From NCBI GenBank assembly GCA_039818345.1, contig JBCBUC010000001.1, forward strand, positions 160,383 through 224,382: DNA of 64,000 bases, read 5' to 3'. This DNA comes from Parvularcula sp039818345 (GTDB lineage Bacteria > Pseudomonadota > Alphaproteobacteria > Caulobacterales > Parvularculaceae). Made by a program: the position numbers and the translations under genes. Positions 17,721 through 26,862 of the stretch are shown piece by piece. Numbering within the stretch: the stretch's first letter is position 1; the number at the start of each line of letters is the position of its first letter. The notes below the pieces were generated by a model, which was not told the origin of the DNA, ran no database searches, and worked only from the letters and a program-made list of their open reading frames with translations.

Positions 17721-18718
17721 ATGGGCCAGGCAGACATGAAGTCGGTTGCCGACGTCGTTGCTCTCGATCAGGAGCGTCAGAAGCGGGCGGATCCCGCCGA
17801 ATCACCGCTGAACACAGCGGGTGGCATGCTGCGTGCTGCGCGCGAGGCGATGGGGCTCGACATCGCGGCGGTCGCCGAAGGCACCAATATCAAACCAGAA
17901 CACCTTGTGGCGATTGAGGCGATGGATATCGCTAGTCTGCCATCCCAGCCCTACACGATGGGTTTTGTTCGCGCCTATGCGCGCCAAGTCGCCTTGCCAG
18001 AAATCGCATTGATGGAACGTTTCCGGGTGCAGGCTGGCTGGATCGTTCACGAACGCGCCACGGGCTTGGGAACTAGTCGGCCAGTTCGGCCACCGAGAGA
18101 GGGGAAAGAGCTGAGCGTTCTTCTCCTTTTTTCCGTCATTGGCTTCGCCCTTTGGTGCGCTTGGAAGCTTCTGATCTCCAATGCGCCGGTACCGTCAGGC
18201 GAAACGGCGCGTTTTGCCTATACGGGGCAAGATGTTGATGATGTTCCCGTCGTCGAACGGCCGGTCGAAGTTGAGCCAACGATTATCGATGATGGCGCGG
18301 TTTTGGGCGAATCACCTGCACCGATCTCGGATGATGCTGAGATCGCGATCCCCGAGAGCTTGGGTGGTGCGAGCCCGGACTCAGTTGGTCAGACGGCTGC
18401 TGAGGTTGAGCCAGTTGTCGCACCTGTGATTGTCGAGCCGATTGAAGAGGTGATCACGCCGCGCCTTTTGACCCGGGTCGAACCGGTCTATCCGCCCAAT
18501 TGTGAGGGGAACGCAGCGCCAGTAGAAACAGTGCTTGTTTCTACACGATTAATACCCGTGGGCGCGTGATCTCAACGCGTGTCGGGCCGTCGACCAATCT
18601 TTGCTTTAATGGCGCGGCCGTCGCGGCGCTTGGCCGTTGGCGGTATGACCCTGCCTCGATTCCAGAGGGCGGAGCCGTCGGCCAAACCACCCGATTTGTC
18701 TTCGAACGCCCTTACTAA
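17721..18718 (+). pseudogene. Membrane HTH (RodZ-like) protein with TonB-like C-terminus, frameshifted
   Basis: From the ATG at 17721 (GGAGG just upstream) a Cro/RodZ-type helix-turn-helix covers residues 34-95 (MLRAAREAMGLDIAAVAEGT). A single membrane segment follows at about 131-152, then an acidic, Pro/Val-rich periplasmic linker. The first frame stops at 18567-18569 shortly after RVEPVYPPNCEG. Moving to the -1 frame near 18540 restores a continuous TonB-C-like domain: TINTRGRVISTRVGPSTNLC, then ALGRWRYDPASIPEGG, ending RFVFERPY at 18716-18718. One missing base explains this. A sequencing error is possible, because the downstream frame is intact. A RodZ-like gene directly upstream of ispG is a widespread arrangement (rodZ-ispG in E. 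coli). Confidence 0.72.
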
Positions 18719-18799
18719 ACATGGTGCGCCTGCTCATTCTTTCGTTGAGACCGATGGCCTGTCGGCTTATCTGGGTCCTACGTGGAGCAGGATCATCCC

Positions 18800-19912
18800 A
18801 TGAGCGTTCGTCCTTGGAGAGATATTGAGCGGCGCCAGTCGCGCCAAATCATGGTCGGAAATGTACCGATCGGCGGCGGGGCACCCATCGCTGTCCAGTC
18901 GATGACCAACACCGACACCGCCGACGCGAAAGCCACGCTGGAGCAGATCGAGCGGATCGTTGAGGCAGGCGCTGATATCGTCAGGGTGTCGTGCCCCACC
19001 GAAGACTCAACGGCGGCGATGAAAGAGATCACCAAGCACGCAGGCGTGCCGATCGTTGCGGACATTCACTTCCATTATAAGCGCGGGATCGAGGCAGCCG
19101 AAAATGGGGCAGCTTGCTTGCGCATCAACCCCGGCAATATCGGGAAACCCGAGCGGGTGCGGGAAGTCGTCCAAGCGGCTAAAGACCATGGTTGCTCAAT
19201 GCGGATCGGCGTCAATGGCGGCTCACTCGAGAAGCACCTCTTAGAAAAGTATGGTGAGCCTTGCCCCGAGGCTATGGTCGAGTCGGGCCTGTTCCACGCC
19301 AACATTCTCGAAGAAAACGACTTTCAGGAATACAAGATCTCGGTGAAGGCGTCCGACGTCTTTTTGACCGTCGCCGCTTATCACGGTCTTGCCGATGCCA
19401 CCGAAGCGCCGCTGCATTTGGGTATCACCGAAGCGGGCGGCTTGATGTCAGGCACGATCAAGAGCTCGATCGGGTTAGGAAACCTTCTTTGGGCGGGCAT
19501 TGGCGATACGATTCGTGTGTCGCTCTCGGCTGAGCCCGAGGAAGAAATCAAAGTCGGTTTTGATATCTTGAAATCGCTTGGCCTTCGTCACCGCGGCGTC
19601 AACGTCATTTCCTGCCCATCCTGCGCGCGTCAGGGTTTTGATGTCATCCGTACGGTGGAGAAGCTTGAAAAGCGCTTGGCGCATATCTCGACGCCCATGT
19701 CCTTGTCGGTCATTGGCTGTGTCGTGAATGGTCCAGGCGAAGCCCGGGAAACCGATATTGGTTTCACCGGCGGCGGCTCTGAAGCAGGCATGCTCTATCT
19801 CGGCGGTGTTCCGGCCCATAAGCTCGAAAACGAGCAGATGGTCGATAAGCTGGTCGCGCTCTGCGAGGAAAAAGCCGCTGAGATTGAGGCGGCAGCTGCA
19901 GCGGCAGAGTAG
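18800..19912 (+). CDS. ispG: 4-hydroxy-3-methylbut-2-en-1-yl diphosphate synthase
   Basis: [4Fe-4S] enzyme that reduces methylerythritol cyclodiphosphate to HMBPP in the non-mevalonate pathway. It has 370 aa from the ATG at 18800 (a GTG-initiated form from 18782 is possible). The N-terminal barrel shows GGGAPIAVQSMTNTDT and VRVSCPTEDS. The iron-sulfur cysteines are in ISCPSCARQGFD and VIGCVVNGPGEA. The length is typical of the bacterial two-domain form. It acts in the same pathway as ispE in this window. Confidence 0.97.
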   Translation: MSVRPWRDIERRQSRQIMVGNVPIGGGAPIAVQSMTNTDTADAKATLEQIERIVEAGADIVRVSCPTEDSTAAMKEITKHAGVPIVADIHFHYKRGIEAAENGAACLRINPGNIGKPERVREVVQAAKDHGCSMRIGVNGGSLEKHLLEKYGEPCPEAMVESGLFHANILEENDFQEYKISVKASDVFLTVAAYHGLADATEAPLHLGITEAGGLMSGTIKSSIGLGNLLWAGIGDTIRVSLSAEPEEEIKVGFDILKSLGLRHRGVNVISCPSCARQGFDVIRTVEKLEKRLAHISTPMSLSVIGCVVNGPGEARETDIGFTGGGSEAGMLYLGGVPAHKLENEQMVDKLVALCEEKAAEIEAAAAAAE

Positions 19913-19915
19913 TAA

Positions 19916-20422
19916 TTGCCGATTGTCTTGGATATTCCTGCAGTAATCATTTCTGCTGTAATAGGTGCGACGGTATCGGTCGTAGTCACCCAGTATACGC
20001 TTAAGCACCGCACCGTCGCGGACCGTCGCCGATCAACAGTCGATTTAATCGAACGTAGGCTATTGAGCTTTGAGCGAGAGCAGACGCGTACAGAGTTCCT
20101 TGAACTACTAGATGACCCAGATCGTAGTCTTTGCGTGTGGGCAAGAGAAGACAAGAGAGAATCGAGAGAAGCATCAATCATTCGTAATCTATTGAATGAG
20201 TATGAGTTAATCGCAATCGGTATTGAGCAAAAGCTTTACGATGAGGTTTTGTATAAGTATTTTTGGAAAGGTGCGCTTTTGGATGATTGGGAGGCAACTA
20301 TAGATTTCATTGACTTGGTAAGACGCCGTACAAAGAATCCTGAGATCTATCGTCAATTCAGTAATTTAGCTGAAAGGTGGAGTAAGGAGAAAAACTCTCC
20401 TACGCCACAGATAGCCAATTGA
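19916..20422 (+). CDS. DUF4760-like membrane-anchored protein
   Basis: A 168-aa protein with one N-terminal membrane segment (about residues 6-25, DIPAVIISAVIGATVSVVVT) and a cytoplasmic helical domain. The core LLNEYELIAIGIEQKLYDE, then a WKGALLDDWEATIDFI-type segment, matches the DUF4760 pattern. Function unknown. The gene is clearly richer in A+T than its neighbours and uses a TTG start 3 nt after the ispG stop. Its end overlaps prfA by 4 nt. It looks like a later insertion into a housekeeping run. A second protein of the same type lies at 51396. Confidence 0.72.
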   Translation: MPIVLDIPAVIISAVIGATVSVVVTQYTLKHRTVADRRRSTVDLIERRLLSFEREQTRTEFLELLDDPDRSLCVWAREDKRESREASIIRNLLNEYELIAIGIEQKLYDEVLYKYFWKGALLDDWEATIDFIDLVRRRTKNPEIYRQFSNLAERWSKEKNSPTPQIAN

Positions 20423-21492
20423 TCCCTCAAGAAAAACTCGACGCCGTTGTTCAGCGGTTTGATGCCGTGGAAGCGGAGATGCAGACGGCGTCGGATGCTG
20501 ATGCCATCGTTCGTCTGTCTAAAGAGCACGCTGAACTGAAGCCCGTCGCCGACGCGGCACGGGACCTGACCGCGGCTCGTCAAGAAATGAACGAAGCCCA
20601 AGAGCTGGCGCAAGGCGATGACGCCGATATGGCGGAGATGGCCAAAGAAGAGATCGGTGAGCTGAAGGTGCGGATCCCTGAGCTGGAGGAAAACCTGCAG
20701 ATCATGCTCTTGCCGAAGGACAAGGCCGACAATGCGCCCGTCATCCTCGAGGTGAGGGCGGGGACGGGCGGTGACGAAGCGGCACTGTTCGCTGGTGATC
20801 TCTTCCGCATGTATCAACGCTATGCCTCGGACAAAGGTTGGCGTGTTGAGGTCTTGGAGGCCAATGACAGCGGTGTCGGCGGCTATAAAGAAGTGCAGGC
20901 ATCGATAACGGGCGATAATGTCTTTGGCCGAATGAAATTCGAAAGCGGTGTTCACCGCGTCCAAAGGGTGCCCGAAACGGAAACCCAAGGCCGTATCCAC
21001 ACCTCCGCCGCCACCGTTGCGGTTCTTCCTGAGCCGGAGGATGTCGATATTGAAATCCACGAAGGCGACCTGCGGATCGATGTCTTTCGCGCAAGTGGTC
21101 CGGGCGGCCAATCGGTTAACACAACGGATTCAGCCGTACGGATCACTCACTTGCCAACCGGTGTCGTCGTCAGCCAGCAGGATGAAAAATCTCAGCATAA
21201 GAACCGTGAGAAGGCGATGAAGGTTCTTCGTGCTCGGCTTTATGATGCTGAGCGTGCACGGATCGATGCTGAAAGGTCAGCTGACCGCCGTAGCCAAGTC
21301 GGATCCGGTGATCGGTCGGAACGCATCCGGACCTATAACTTCCCGCAAAGCCGTGTGACCGATCACCGGATCGGTTTGACGCTCCATAAGCTTGATAAGA
21401 TCATCGCTGGCGAGGCCCTGGATGAACTGATCGATGCCTTGACCCTAGAGGCGCAAGCGGAACAATTGGCTGCTCTGAAAGAGGATGCGTGA
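20419..21492 (+). CDS. prfA: Peptide chain release factor 1
   Basis: Release factor that recognises UAA and UAG and triggers peptidyl-tRNA hydrolysis. It is 357 aa. The catalytic GGQ is at 229-231 in ASGPGGQSVNTTDSAVR. The preceding SGVHRVQRVPETETQGRIHT is the codon-recognition region. The probable TTG start overlaps the upstream DUF4760 stop. Its end overlaps prmC by 4 nt, and PrmC methylates the glutamine of the GGQ motif, so the pair works together. Confidence 0.97.
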   Translation: MIPQEKLDAVVQRFDAVEAEMQTASDADAIVRLSKEHAELKPVADAARDLTAARQEMNEAQELAQGDDADMAEMAKEEIGELKVRIPELEENLQIMLLPKDKADNAPVILEVRAGTGGDEAALFAGDLFRMYQRYASDKGWRVEVLEANDSGVGGYKEVQASITGDNVFGRMKFESGVHRVQRVPETETQGRIHTSAATVAVLPEPEDVDIEIHEGDLRIDVFRASGPGGQSVNTTDSAVRITHLPTGVVVSQQDEKSQHKNREKAMKVLRARLYDAERARIDAERSADRRSQVGSGDRSERIRTYNFPQSRVTDHRIGLTLHKLDKIIAGEALDELIDALTLEAQAEQLAALKEDA

Positions 21493-22343
21493 TCAGTCCA
21501 CAGATGACGATCGCCGAAGCATTGGCCGAGGCACGAGCGCGTTTCCCTGAAAGCGCGACCGCCAGTCTTGACGCCCGCGTTCTCCTTGAGGCGGTGACCG
21601 GCAAAGAGCGGGCTGCCCTGATCGCGGCAGACAGCGCGTTGATCGGTGATGACGCTGATCGTTACGAAGCGGCCGTTGTTCGTCGGCAAGCTGGCGAGCC
21701 GGTGGCGTATATCGTCGGCAAGCAGGAGTTTTTTGGCTTAGACTTTGCCGTCGGGCCGAACGTTTTGATCCCTCGGCCCGAGAGTGAGTTGCTCGTCGAA
21801 GCAGCCATCCACGCCAAGCCCCAGCGCCTTCTCGATCTTGGCACGGGTTCAGGATGCCTCCTGATCGCGGCGCTCCATGCGCTTCCTAATTCCGATGGCA
21901 TCGGTATTGATGCGAGCGCTGAGGCGATCGCCATGGCGTTCGAGAATGGTGAGACCCTGATCGCGGGTGATCGTGTCCAGTGGTTCCATGCGCGGTTTGA
22001 TGACGCCGCCTCGCTTTTCGAGGACGAACGCTTCGATGTCATCCTCGCGAACCCGCCTTACATCGCCGAGGGCACACCGCTGCCTCGAAGTGTCGTCGAT
22101 TTTGAGCCCGACAATGCGCTGTTTTCTGGCCCCGACGGGCTCGACGCCCACACCCAAGTGGCCCAAGTGATGGCGGCTCTTCTGGCCGACGATGGCCTCG
22201 CCTATGTTGAGATCGGCAGTGACCAAGGCCCCGAAGCGACAGAACTTTACCGCCGTTTATTGGCGCCGCGCGAGGTCACGCTTCACCGAGACGCCGCAGG
22301 TCTAGACCGCATGGTTGCGATCACGCCCCAGCCCGGCCTATAG
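21489..22343 (+). CDS. prmC: Release factor glutamine N5-methyltransferase
   Basis: SAM-dependent enzyme that methylates the GGQ glutamine of release factors. It is 284 aa. The N-terminal helical domain (DARVLLEAVTGKERAALIA) is followed by the Rossmann SAM motif LLDLGTGSGCLLIAAL and the substrate-binding NPPY in VILANPPYIAEG. The GTG start overlaps prfA by 4 nt. In many alphaproteobacteria a DUF4167 gene comes next; here that gene is elsewhere (58838). Confidence 0.96.
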   Translation: MISPQMTIAEALAEARARFPESATASLDARVLLEAVTGKERAALIAADSALIGDDADRYEAAVVRRQAGEPVAYIVGKQEFFGLDFAVGPNVLIPRPESELLVEAAIHAKPQRLLDLGTGSGCLLIAALHALPNSDGIGIDASAEAIAMAFENGETLIAGDRVQWFHARFDDAASLFEDERFDVILANPPYIAEGTPLPRSVVDFEPDNALFSGPDGLDAHTQVAQVMAALLADDGLAYVEIGSDQGPEATELYRRLLAPREVTLHRDAAGLDRMVAITPQPGL

Positions 22344-22395
22344 GCCCTCGACGTCTTTATCGACCAAGAACAACGACGAAAGCCTGAGATCATCC

Positions 22396-22746
22396 ATGTC
22401 CTTCCTTACAACCCTGATCAGCACCGCCCACGCACAAGACGCGGCCGTTCCTGCGCCGAACCCGATCGTGCAGCTGGTTCCGTTCATTCTCATCATGGTG
22501 GTCTTTTACTTCCTGATTTTCCGCCCGCAGCAGCAGCAGCGGAAGAAGCACCAAGAGATGGTCGCAGCGGTGAAGCGCGGGGACACCGTGGTCACTTCCG
22601 GTGGTCTGGTCGGTAAAGTGACCAAGGCGTCTGACGAACCGGAGATCCAGGTTGAGATCGCCGACGGTGTACAAGTCACCGTGATGAAAGGAACGCTGGC
22701 TGACGTTCGAGCCAAAACGGCTCCGGCTGCGGCCAACAACAACTAA
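22396..22746 (+). CDS. yajC: Preprotein translocase subunit YajC
   Basis: Small inner-membrane partner of SecDF in the Sec holotranslocon. From the ATG at 22396 it has 116 aa; this start is chosen over in-frame upstream codons because they lie inside prmC. One membrane helix (PIVQLVPFILIMVVFYFLIF) is followed by RPQQQQRKKHQEMVAAVKRG and GGLVGKVTK, the family signature. It is followed 12 nt later by secD. Confidence 0.95.
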   Translation: MSFLTTLISTAHAQDAAVPAPNPIVQLVPFILIMVVFYFLIFRPQQQQRKKHQEMVAAVKRGDTVVTSGGLVGKVTKASDEPEIQVEIADGVQVTVMKGTLADVRAKTAPAAANNN

Positions 22747-22758
22747 GGACCGTCAGCT

Positions 22759-24345
22759 TTGCTTCGTTTTAACCGTTGGCAGACGATTGGGCTCGCCATT
22801 TTGATGGTGCTGGCGGCCTATGTCACCATGCCCAATTTCTTTCCTAAAGATGATCCCCTTCCAGGCTTTCCTGGGACAGGCCTCACGCTTGGTCTCGATT
22901 TGCAAGGCGGCTCCTACCTCTTGCTCGACGTCGGGACCGATGTCGTGATTGATCAGCGGATCAACAATTTGCGGGCAGATGTTCGGACAGAGTTCCGGCG
23001 TGCTCCCCGCGTGCGGTTCACGGGGCTCGAACGCGAAGGCGACGCCGTCACGATGCGGATCCCCGAGGGTGAAGACTTTGAGGCCGCCGAAAGCCGATTG
23101 CGTCGCCTGTCGCGGCCGCTGACCGGCGCTCCAGGGCGCGATCTCTTGGTCACATCAGATGCGGAAGCGCGGCAATTGTCCGTGACACTCACCGATGAGG
23201 CGCGTGAAGCCTACGCCAACGATGCGGTTGATCAGTCGATCACGGCCGTGCGGCGGCGGATTGATAATCTTGGCACGGTGGAACCTTCGATCCAAAAACA
23301 GGGCGATACCCGCCTTGTCCTCCAAGTGCCAGGCGATGGCGATTCAGAGCGCCTGAAATCGGTCATTGGCCGGACAGGACAATTAAGCTTCCATATGGTC
23401 GATGACTCCGTGGGTTTCCAAGAAATCCAAGCGGGTCGCATTCCGCCGCGCCGGGTGGTTTATCCGTCGTCGGATGGCAGTGGCACGCTTGCGCTTTTTG
23501 AAACCCCTGACGTCACCGGTGACATGATCACCGATGCGTCGGCCCAGCCAAACCCCGATGGCGGCGGTTTCCAAGTCAACTTTGCTTTTGACAACAGGGG
23601 ACAGTGGCGTTTTGCTGATGTCACACGCGAGAATATCGGTCGGCGTTTTGCCATCGTCCTTGATGAACAGATTATCTCGGCACCGACCATTCAAACACCG
23701 ATCCTTGGCGGCAGTGGTCGCATCACCGGACGGTTCTCTCCTGAAGAGGCCACTGAGCTTTCAATCCTAATCAAATCAGGCGCGCTGCCTGCACCGCTTC
23801 AGGTCATTGAACAGCGGACCGTGGGGGCAGACCTTGGGGCCGACTCCGTGCGGGCGGGGACGATTGCTTTGATCATCGGCTTTGTTGCCGTGGTCATCTA
23901 TATTGCTTTCACCTACGGCCGATTTGGTCTTTATGCCGATATTGCGCTGATCGCGAATGTGCTGTTGATCGCAGGCGCACTGTCTTTGCTCGGCGCGACC
24001 CTCACGCTTCCTGGGATTGCTGGTATCGTCTTGACCATCGGCATGGCGGTGGATGCCAATGTGCTGATCTTTGAGAGAATTCGTGAGGAGGTCGCTTCGG
24101 GCAAACCGTCCGTTGCCGCCGTTGAAGCAGGCTATAAGAACGCTTGGTCAGCGATCGTTGACGCCAACCTCACCACGCTGATCGCTGCGTTGATCATGTT
24201 CCAGCTGGGGTCGGGCCCGGTGCGCGGATTTGCGGTGACGCTTGGGATTGGTGTCATCACCTCGGTCTTCACCGCCTTTGTTATTACCCGCGTCTTTGCT
24301 GGCGGCTACGTGCTCCGTGCCCGCCCAAAAACCTTGAAGATCTGA
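22759..24345 (+). CDS. secD: Protein translocase subunit SecD
   Basis: RND-type membrane protein that uses the proton motive force to pull exported proteins through SecYEG. It is 528 aa, slightly shorter than the E. coli protein. The first membrane helix is followed by GLDLQGGSYLLLDV, a large periplasmic P1 domain, then five C-terminal helices containing GIAGIVLTIGMAVDANVLIF with the conserved Asp. The TTG start is 12 nt after yajC. secF follows after 9 nt. Confidence 0.97.
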   Translation: MLRFNRWQTIGLAILMVLAAYVTMPNFFPKDDPLPGFPGTGLTLGLDLQGGSYLLLDVGTDVVIDQRINNLRADVRTEFRRAPRVRFTGLEREGDAVTMRIPEGEDFEAAESRLRRLSRPLTGAPGRDLLVTSDAEARQLSVTLTDEAREAYANDAVDQSITAVRRRIDNLGTVEPSIQKQGDTRLVLQVPGDGDSERLKSVIGRTGQLSFHMVDDSVGFQEIQAGRIPPRRVVYPSSDGSGTLALFETPDVTGDMITDASAQPNPDGGGFQVNFAFDNRGQWRFADVTRENIGRRFAIVLDEQIISAPTIQTPILGGSGRITGRFSPEEATELSILIKSGALPAPLQVIEQRTVGADLGADSVRAGTIALIIGFVAVVIYIAFTYGRFGLYADIALIANVLLIAGALSLLGATLTLPGIAGIVLTIGMAVDANVLIFERIREEVASGKPSVAAVEAGYKNAWSAIVDANLTTLIAALIMFQLGSGPVRGFAVTLGIGVITSVFTAFVITRVFAGGYVLRARPKTLKI

Positions 24346-24354
24346 GGCAGCGTT

Positions 24355-25332
24355 ATGGCTTTTCAGCTCATCCCTTCGAACACCAAGATCGATTTCGTCC
24401 GCTTTCGGTTCGTGGCGCTCATCATCTCAGCTTTGCTGTTGGCAGGGTCGATCACGGCCTTTTTCACGATCGGCCTTAATTTCGGGATCGATTTTCGCGG
24501 CGGCGTGACCGTCGAAGTTGGGCCTGCTGATGGTGAAAACTTCGATGAGAGCAGCCTGACCGCTGCCCGCGGAGCGGTGAATGACCTCAATCTTGGTGAC
24601 GTCCGTGTACAAAATATCACCAATCCTGGCGGGGAGCAGGGGATCGTCGCCTTTATCGAAGCGGTGATCGACAGTGAGGATGGTGACACGAGACAAAACG
24701 AAGTGGCAACGCAGGTGCAAGACGCACTGAAACAAGCGCTTGGTGAAGAAATCAGTGTGCGGCGCGTGGACGTCGTGGGCCCGACGGTGTCTGGAGAACT
24801 CGTTCAGCGCGGCGTGACGGCGCTCGTTGTCGCGATTGGGTTGATGCTCGCTTACATCTGGTTCCGGTTTGAGTGGCAGTTCTCGATCGGCGCGATCTTA
24901 GCGCTGACGCATGACGTGATTTTGACGATCGGCGTCTTTGCGGTGACCCAGCTTGAATTCACGCTCGCGATTATCGCCGCGCTTTTGACGATCATTGGTT
25001 ATTCGATGAATGACACGGTGGTGATTTACGATCGTATCCGAGAGAACTTGCGTAAGTACAAGCAAATGCCGCTCAAAGACGTGATCAATCTTTCGGTCAA
25101 CCAGACTCTTGGCCGAACGATCATGACCTCGCTGACAACGCTTTTGGCGGTGGTTGCGCTGTTCGTGTTCGGCGGTTCGGTGCTGCGGGGCTTTAGTTTT
25201 GCGTTGATTTGGGGTGTGATCGTTGGGACCTATTCCACCGTCTACATCGCCTCGCCGCTGCTATTACAAACCGGTGTGAAACGTGACTGGTCAGAAGGCG
25301 GATCAAAAGTGGATACGGCCACCACTGTTTAA
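24355..25332 (+). CDS. secF: Protein translocase subunit SecF
   Basis: Partner of SecD. It is 325 aa with six membrane helices. The conserved FGIDFRGGVTVEV after the first helix, and IGYSMNDTVVIYDRIRENLR in helix 4 and its loop, are clear. The last base of its stop codon region meets the ATG of the next gene (1-nt overlap). Confidence 0.97.
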   Translation: MAFQLIPSNTKIDFVRFRFVALIISALLLAGSITAFFTIGLNFGIDFRGGVTVEVGPADGENFDESSLTAARGAVNDLNLGDVRVQNITNPGGEQGIVAFIEAVIDSEDGDTRQNEVATQVQDALKQALGEEISVRRVDVVGPTVSGELVQRGVTALVVAIGLMLAYIWFRFEWQFSIGAILALTHDVILTIGVFAVTQLEFTLAIIAALLTIIGYSMNDTVVIYDRIRENLRKYKQMPLKDVINLSVNQTLGRTIMTSLTTLLAVVALFVFGGSVLRGFSFALIWGVIVGTYSTVYIASPLLLQTGVKRDWSEGGSKVDTATTV

Positions 25333-26102
25333 TGGCACCCGATCGGTTCTCTCCGCTGTCTCCTGATGACGCAGCGTATGTGTGGGCGGAGGTGGAACGG
25401 TTCGAGCCGCATTGGCTGTTGGTCTTGCCTTATGTGGCTGAAGATCGTCGCGGGGCATGGCTCGCTTTACTCGGTTTTTTTGCTGAAGCGCTGACGATCC
25501 CGGGACGGGTGAGCAATCCGATGCTCGGTGCGATCCGTGTGGCGTGGTGGCGCGAGGCCATTGGCGAGGTCTATGGCGATGGGCCTCCGCGCAAACACCC
25601 CGTCGTGACTGCATTGGCCGCAAGCGTTTCGGATCGATCCGTGATCAGGCCTTTTCTTGAGAAGGCGCTTGATGCGCTCGCGCCCTTTTTGGAACCTGGC
25701 GATGACCATGATATCGATGTCGCCCTTACCACCCGATTTGTCCTCTACGGAGCAATGGCTGGAGCACTGGGTGAGCTCGACGGCACCGAAGCGTCAGATG
25801 GAGAAGCGCTCGCTTTCCACGCCTTGGCGGCCATCCAGCCCGATCCTTCAGCAGCAGCAACTGCAGAAGGCCCCGAGCCAATTCATCGCCGTTTCGCCCG
25901 AGGAATAGCGGCTCATCCGACCATGCAAGCCGATCTCGCCGAGCGTGTTGCCGCCTTTCGTCAACAGGCACGGCGCGGACAGCCCCTTTCAGCAGCGCCA
26001 TTTGCGTTGGTTCGCGGCACCAAGAGAAAGGTGTCTGTGGCGCAAAACCCTCTTATCCAAAGGTTCTTGATCTTTCGGGCTGTTCTCACCGGATCCTTTT
26101 AG
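25332..26102 (+). CDS. Squalene/phytoene synthase family protein (NDUFAF6-like)
   Basis: A 256-aa all-alpha protein of the squalene/phytoene synthase superfamily. The conserved region is GFFAEALTIPGRVSNPMLG followed by IRVAWWREAI, which matches the NDUFAF6-type subgroup. The first catalytic motif DxxxD is replaced (FFAEAL), so a prenyl-diphosphate condensing activity is doubtful. In eukaryotes the relative is a complex I assembly factor. It is joined to secF with a 1-nt overlap, a position often seen in alphaproteobacteria. The function here is inferred, not shown. Confidence 0.8.
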   Translation: MAPDRFSPLSPDDAAYVWAEVERFEPHWLLVLPYVAEDRRGAWLALLGFFAEALTIPGRVSNPMLGAIRVAWWREAIGEVYGDGPPRKHPVVTALAASVSDRSVIRPFLEKALDALAPFLEPGDDHDIDVALTTRFVLYGAMAGALGELDGTEASDGEALAFHALAAIQPDPSAAATAEGPEPIHRRFARGIAAHPTMQADLAERVAAFRQQARRGQPLSAAPFALVRGTKRKVSVAQNPLIQRFLIFRAVLTGSF

Positions 26103-26109
26103 GATGACC

Positions 26110-26862
26110 CTAAAGCTCTCGCTGCTGAACGAACCGGCTAGGGAAGGCGACGACGGTCTTTTCTTGACGGACCACCTCTTGCGCTGAGGGACAAAGGCTC
26201 GCCAACGGGCAGGACTGACAATCAGGCTTGCCGTGATGGCACCATCGATCTGCGACCCGGGTGAGGCCTCGGGTTAAATCCGTAAACTCCGTGCTGCGCC
26301 ATTCGGCTGGCGAGCGTTCAATCAACTGGCGCGGTAGGGCAGAAAGCGGTGAGCCGCGCTCCCCCAGCGCCAAGCGCCGTAAGGGCCGGGCCGTATCCTG
26401 ATCGACTGAAAGCACCGTCCGATCTCGACCGGTGAGCGTCAGCACCGATGCCGCAATGTCGTCGGTCACCTGCGGCAGACGGAGTAAAAAGCGCCGCGCC
26501 ATCTCTCCATCCAAGCGATCGAGACCATCAAGCGACAACGAACCAAAAGCGTCGTCGATCCGGCGCAAAATCTCGGGGATGGCCGCCGCCTTGAGCGTCG
26601 CTGCGGGAACGGCCACCAAGACAGTCTCCAGTTCTGCCGGTTTGGCATCACGGAGTCCCATCAGACGGGGATAGCGCGTCCTTAGCCGTCGATAGGAAGC
26701 CATTGCCCCCGCCGTCGACAATCCCTTTGCCACCACCCCGTAAATGAGCTGGTCCAAGGGCGAGGTTGCAGTGCTTTCCCGTCGGCCAGGAAAGAGTTGC
26801 CGCACGCGCTCCAGGATCTCTGGAAGGCGGTTATCGATCGCAAAGTGAAGTGGCGTCTGCAT
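26110..26862 (-). CDS. Endonuclease III-like HhH-GPD iron-sulfur protein, atypical active site
   Basis: A 250-aa protein of the Nth/MutY fold. The C-terminal [4Fe-4S] loop is intact as C208-x6-C215-x2-C218-x5-C224. The catalytic aspartate is kept (D154 in SVDQDTARPLRRL). The helix-hairpin-helix reads RLPQVTDDIAASVL where Nth has LPGVGRKTA, so the glycines and the lyase lysine are missing. It may be a monofunctional glycosylase, a binding protein or inactive. Its stop lies 7 nt from the convergent squalene-synthase-like gene. A site resembling a LexA box with one mismatch overlaps its upstream region (26878-26892). Confidence 0.82.
   Translation of the reverse strand: MQTPLHFAIDNRLPEILERVRQLFPGRRESTATSPLDQLIYGVVAKGLSTAGAMASYRRLRTRYPRLMGLRDAKPAELETVLVAVPAATLKAAAIPEILRRIDDAFGSLSLDGLDRLDGEMARRFLLRLPQVTDDIAASVLTLTGRDRTVLSVDQDTARPLRRLALGERGSPLSALPRQLIERSPAEWRSTEFTDLTRGLTRVADRWCHHGKPDCQSCPLASLCPSAQEVVRQEKTVVAFPSRFVQQREL

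Noticed and set aside
18530..18550. Programmed -1 ribosomal frameshift in the HTH/TonB-like gene
   Set aside because: The zero frame around the junction (GTG CTT GTT TCT ACA) lacks an X XXY YYZ slippery heptamer, so a mutation or sequencing error is more likely.
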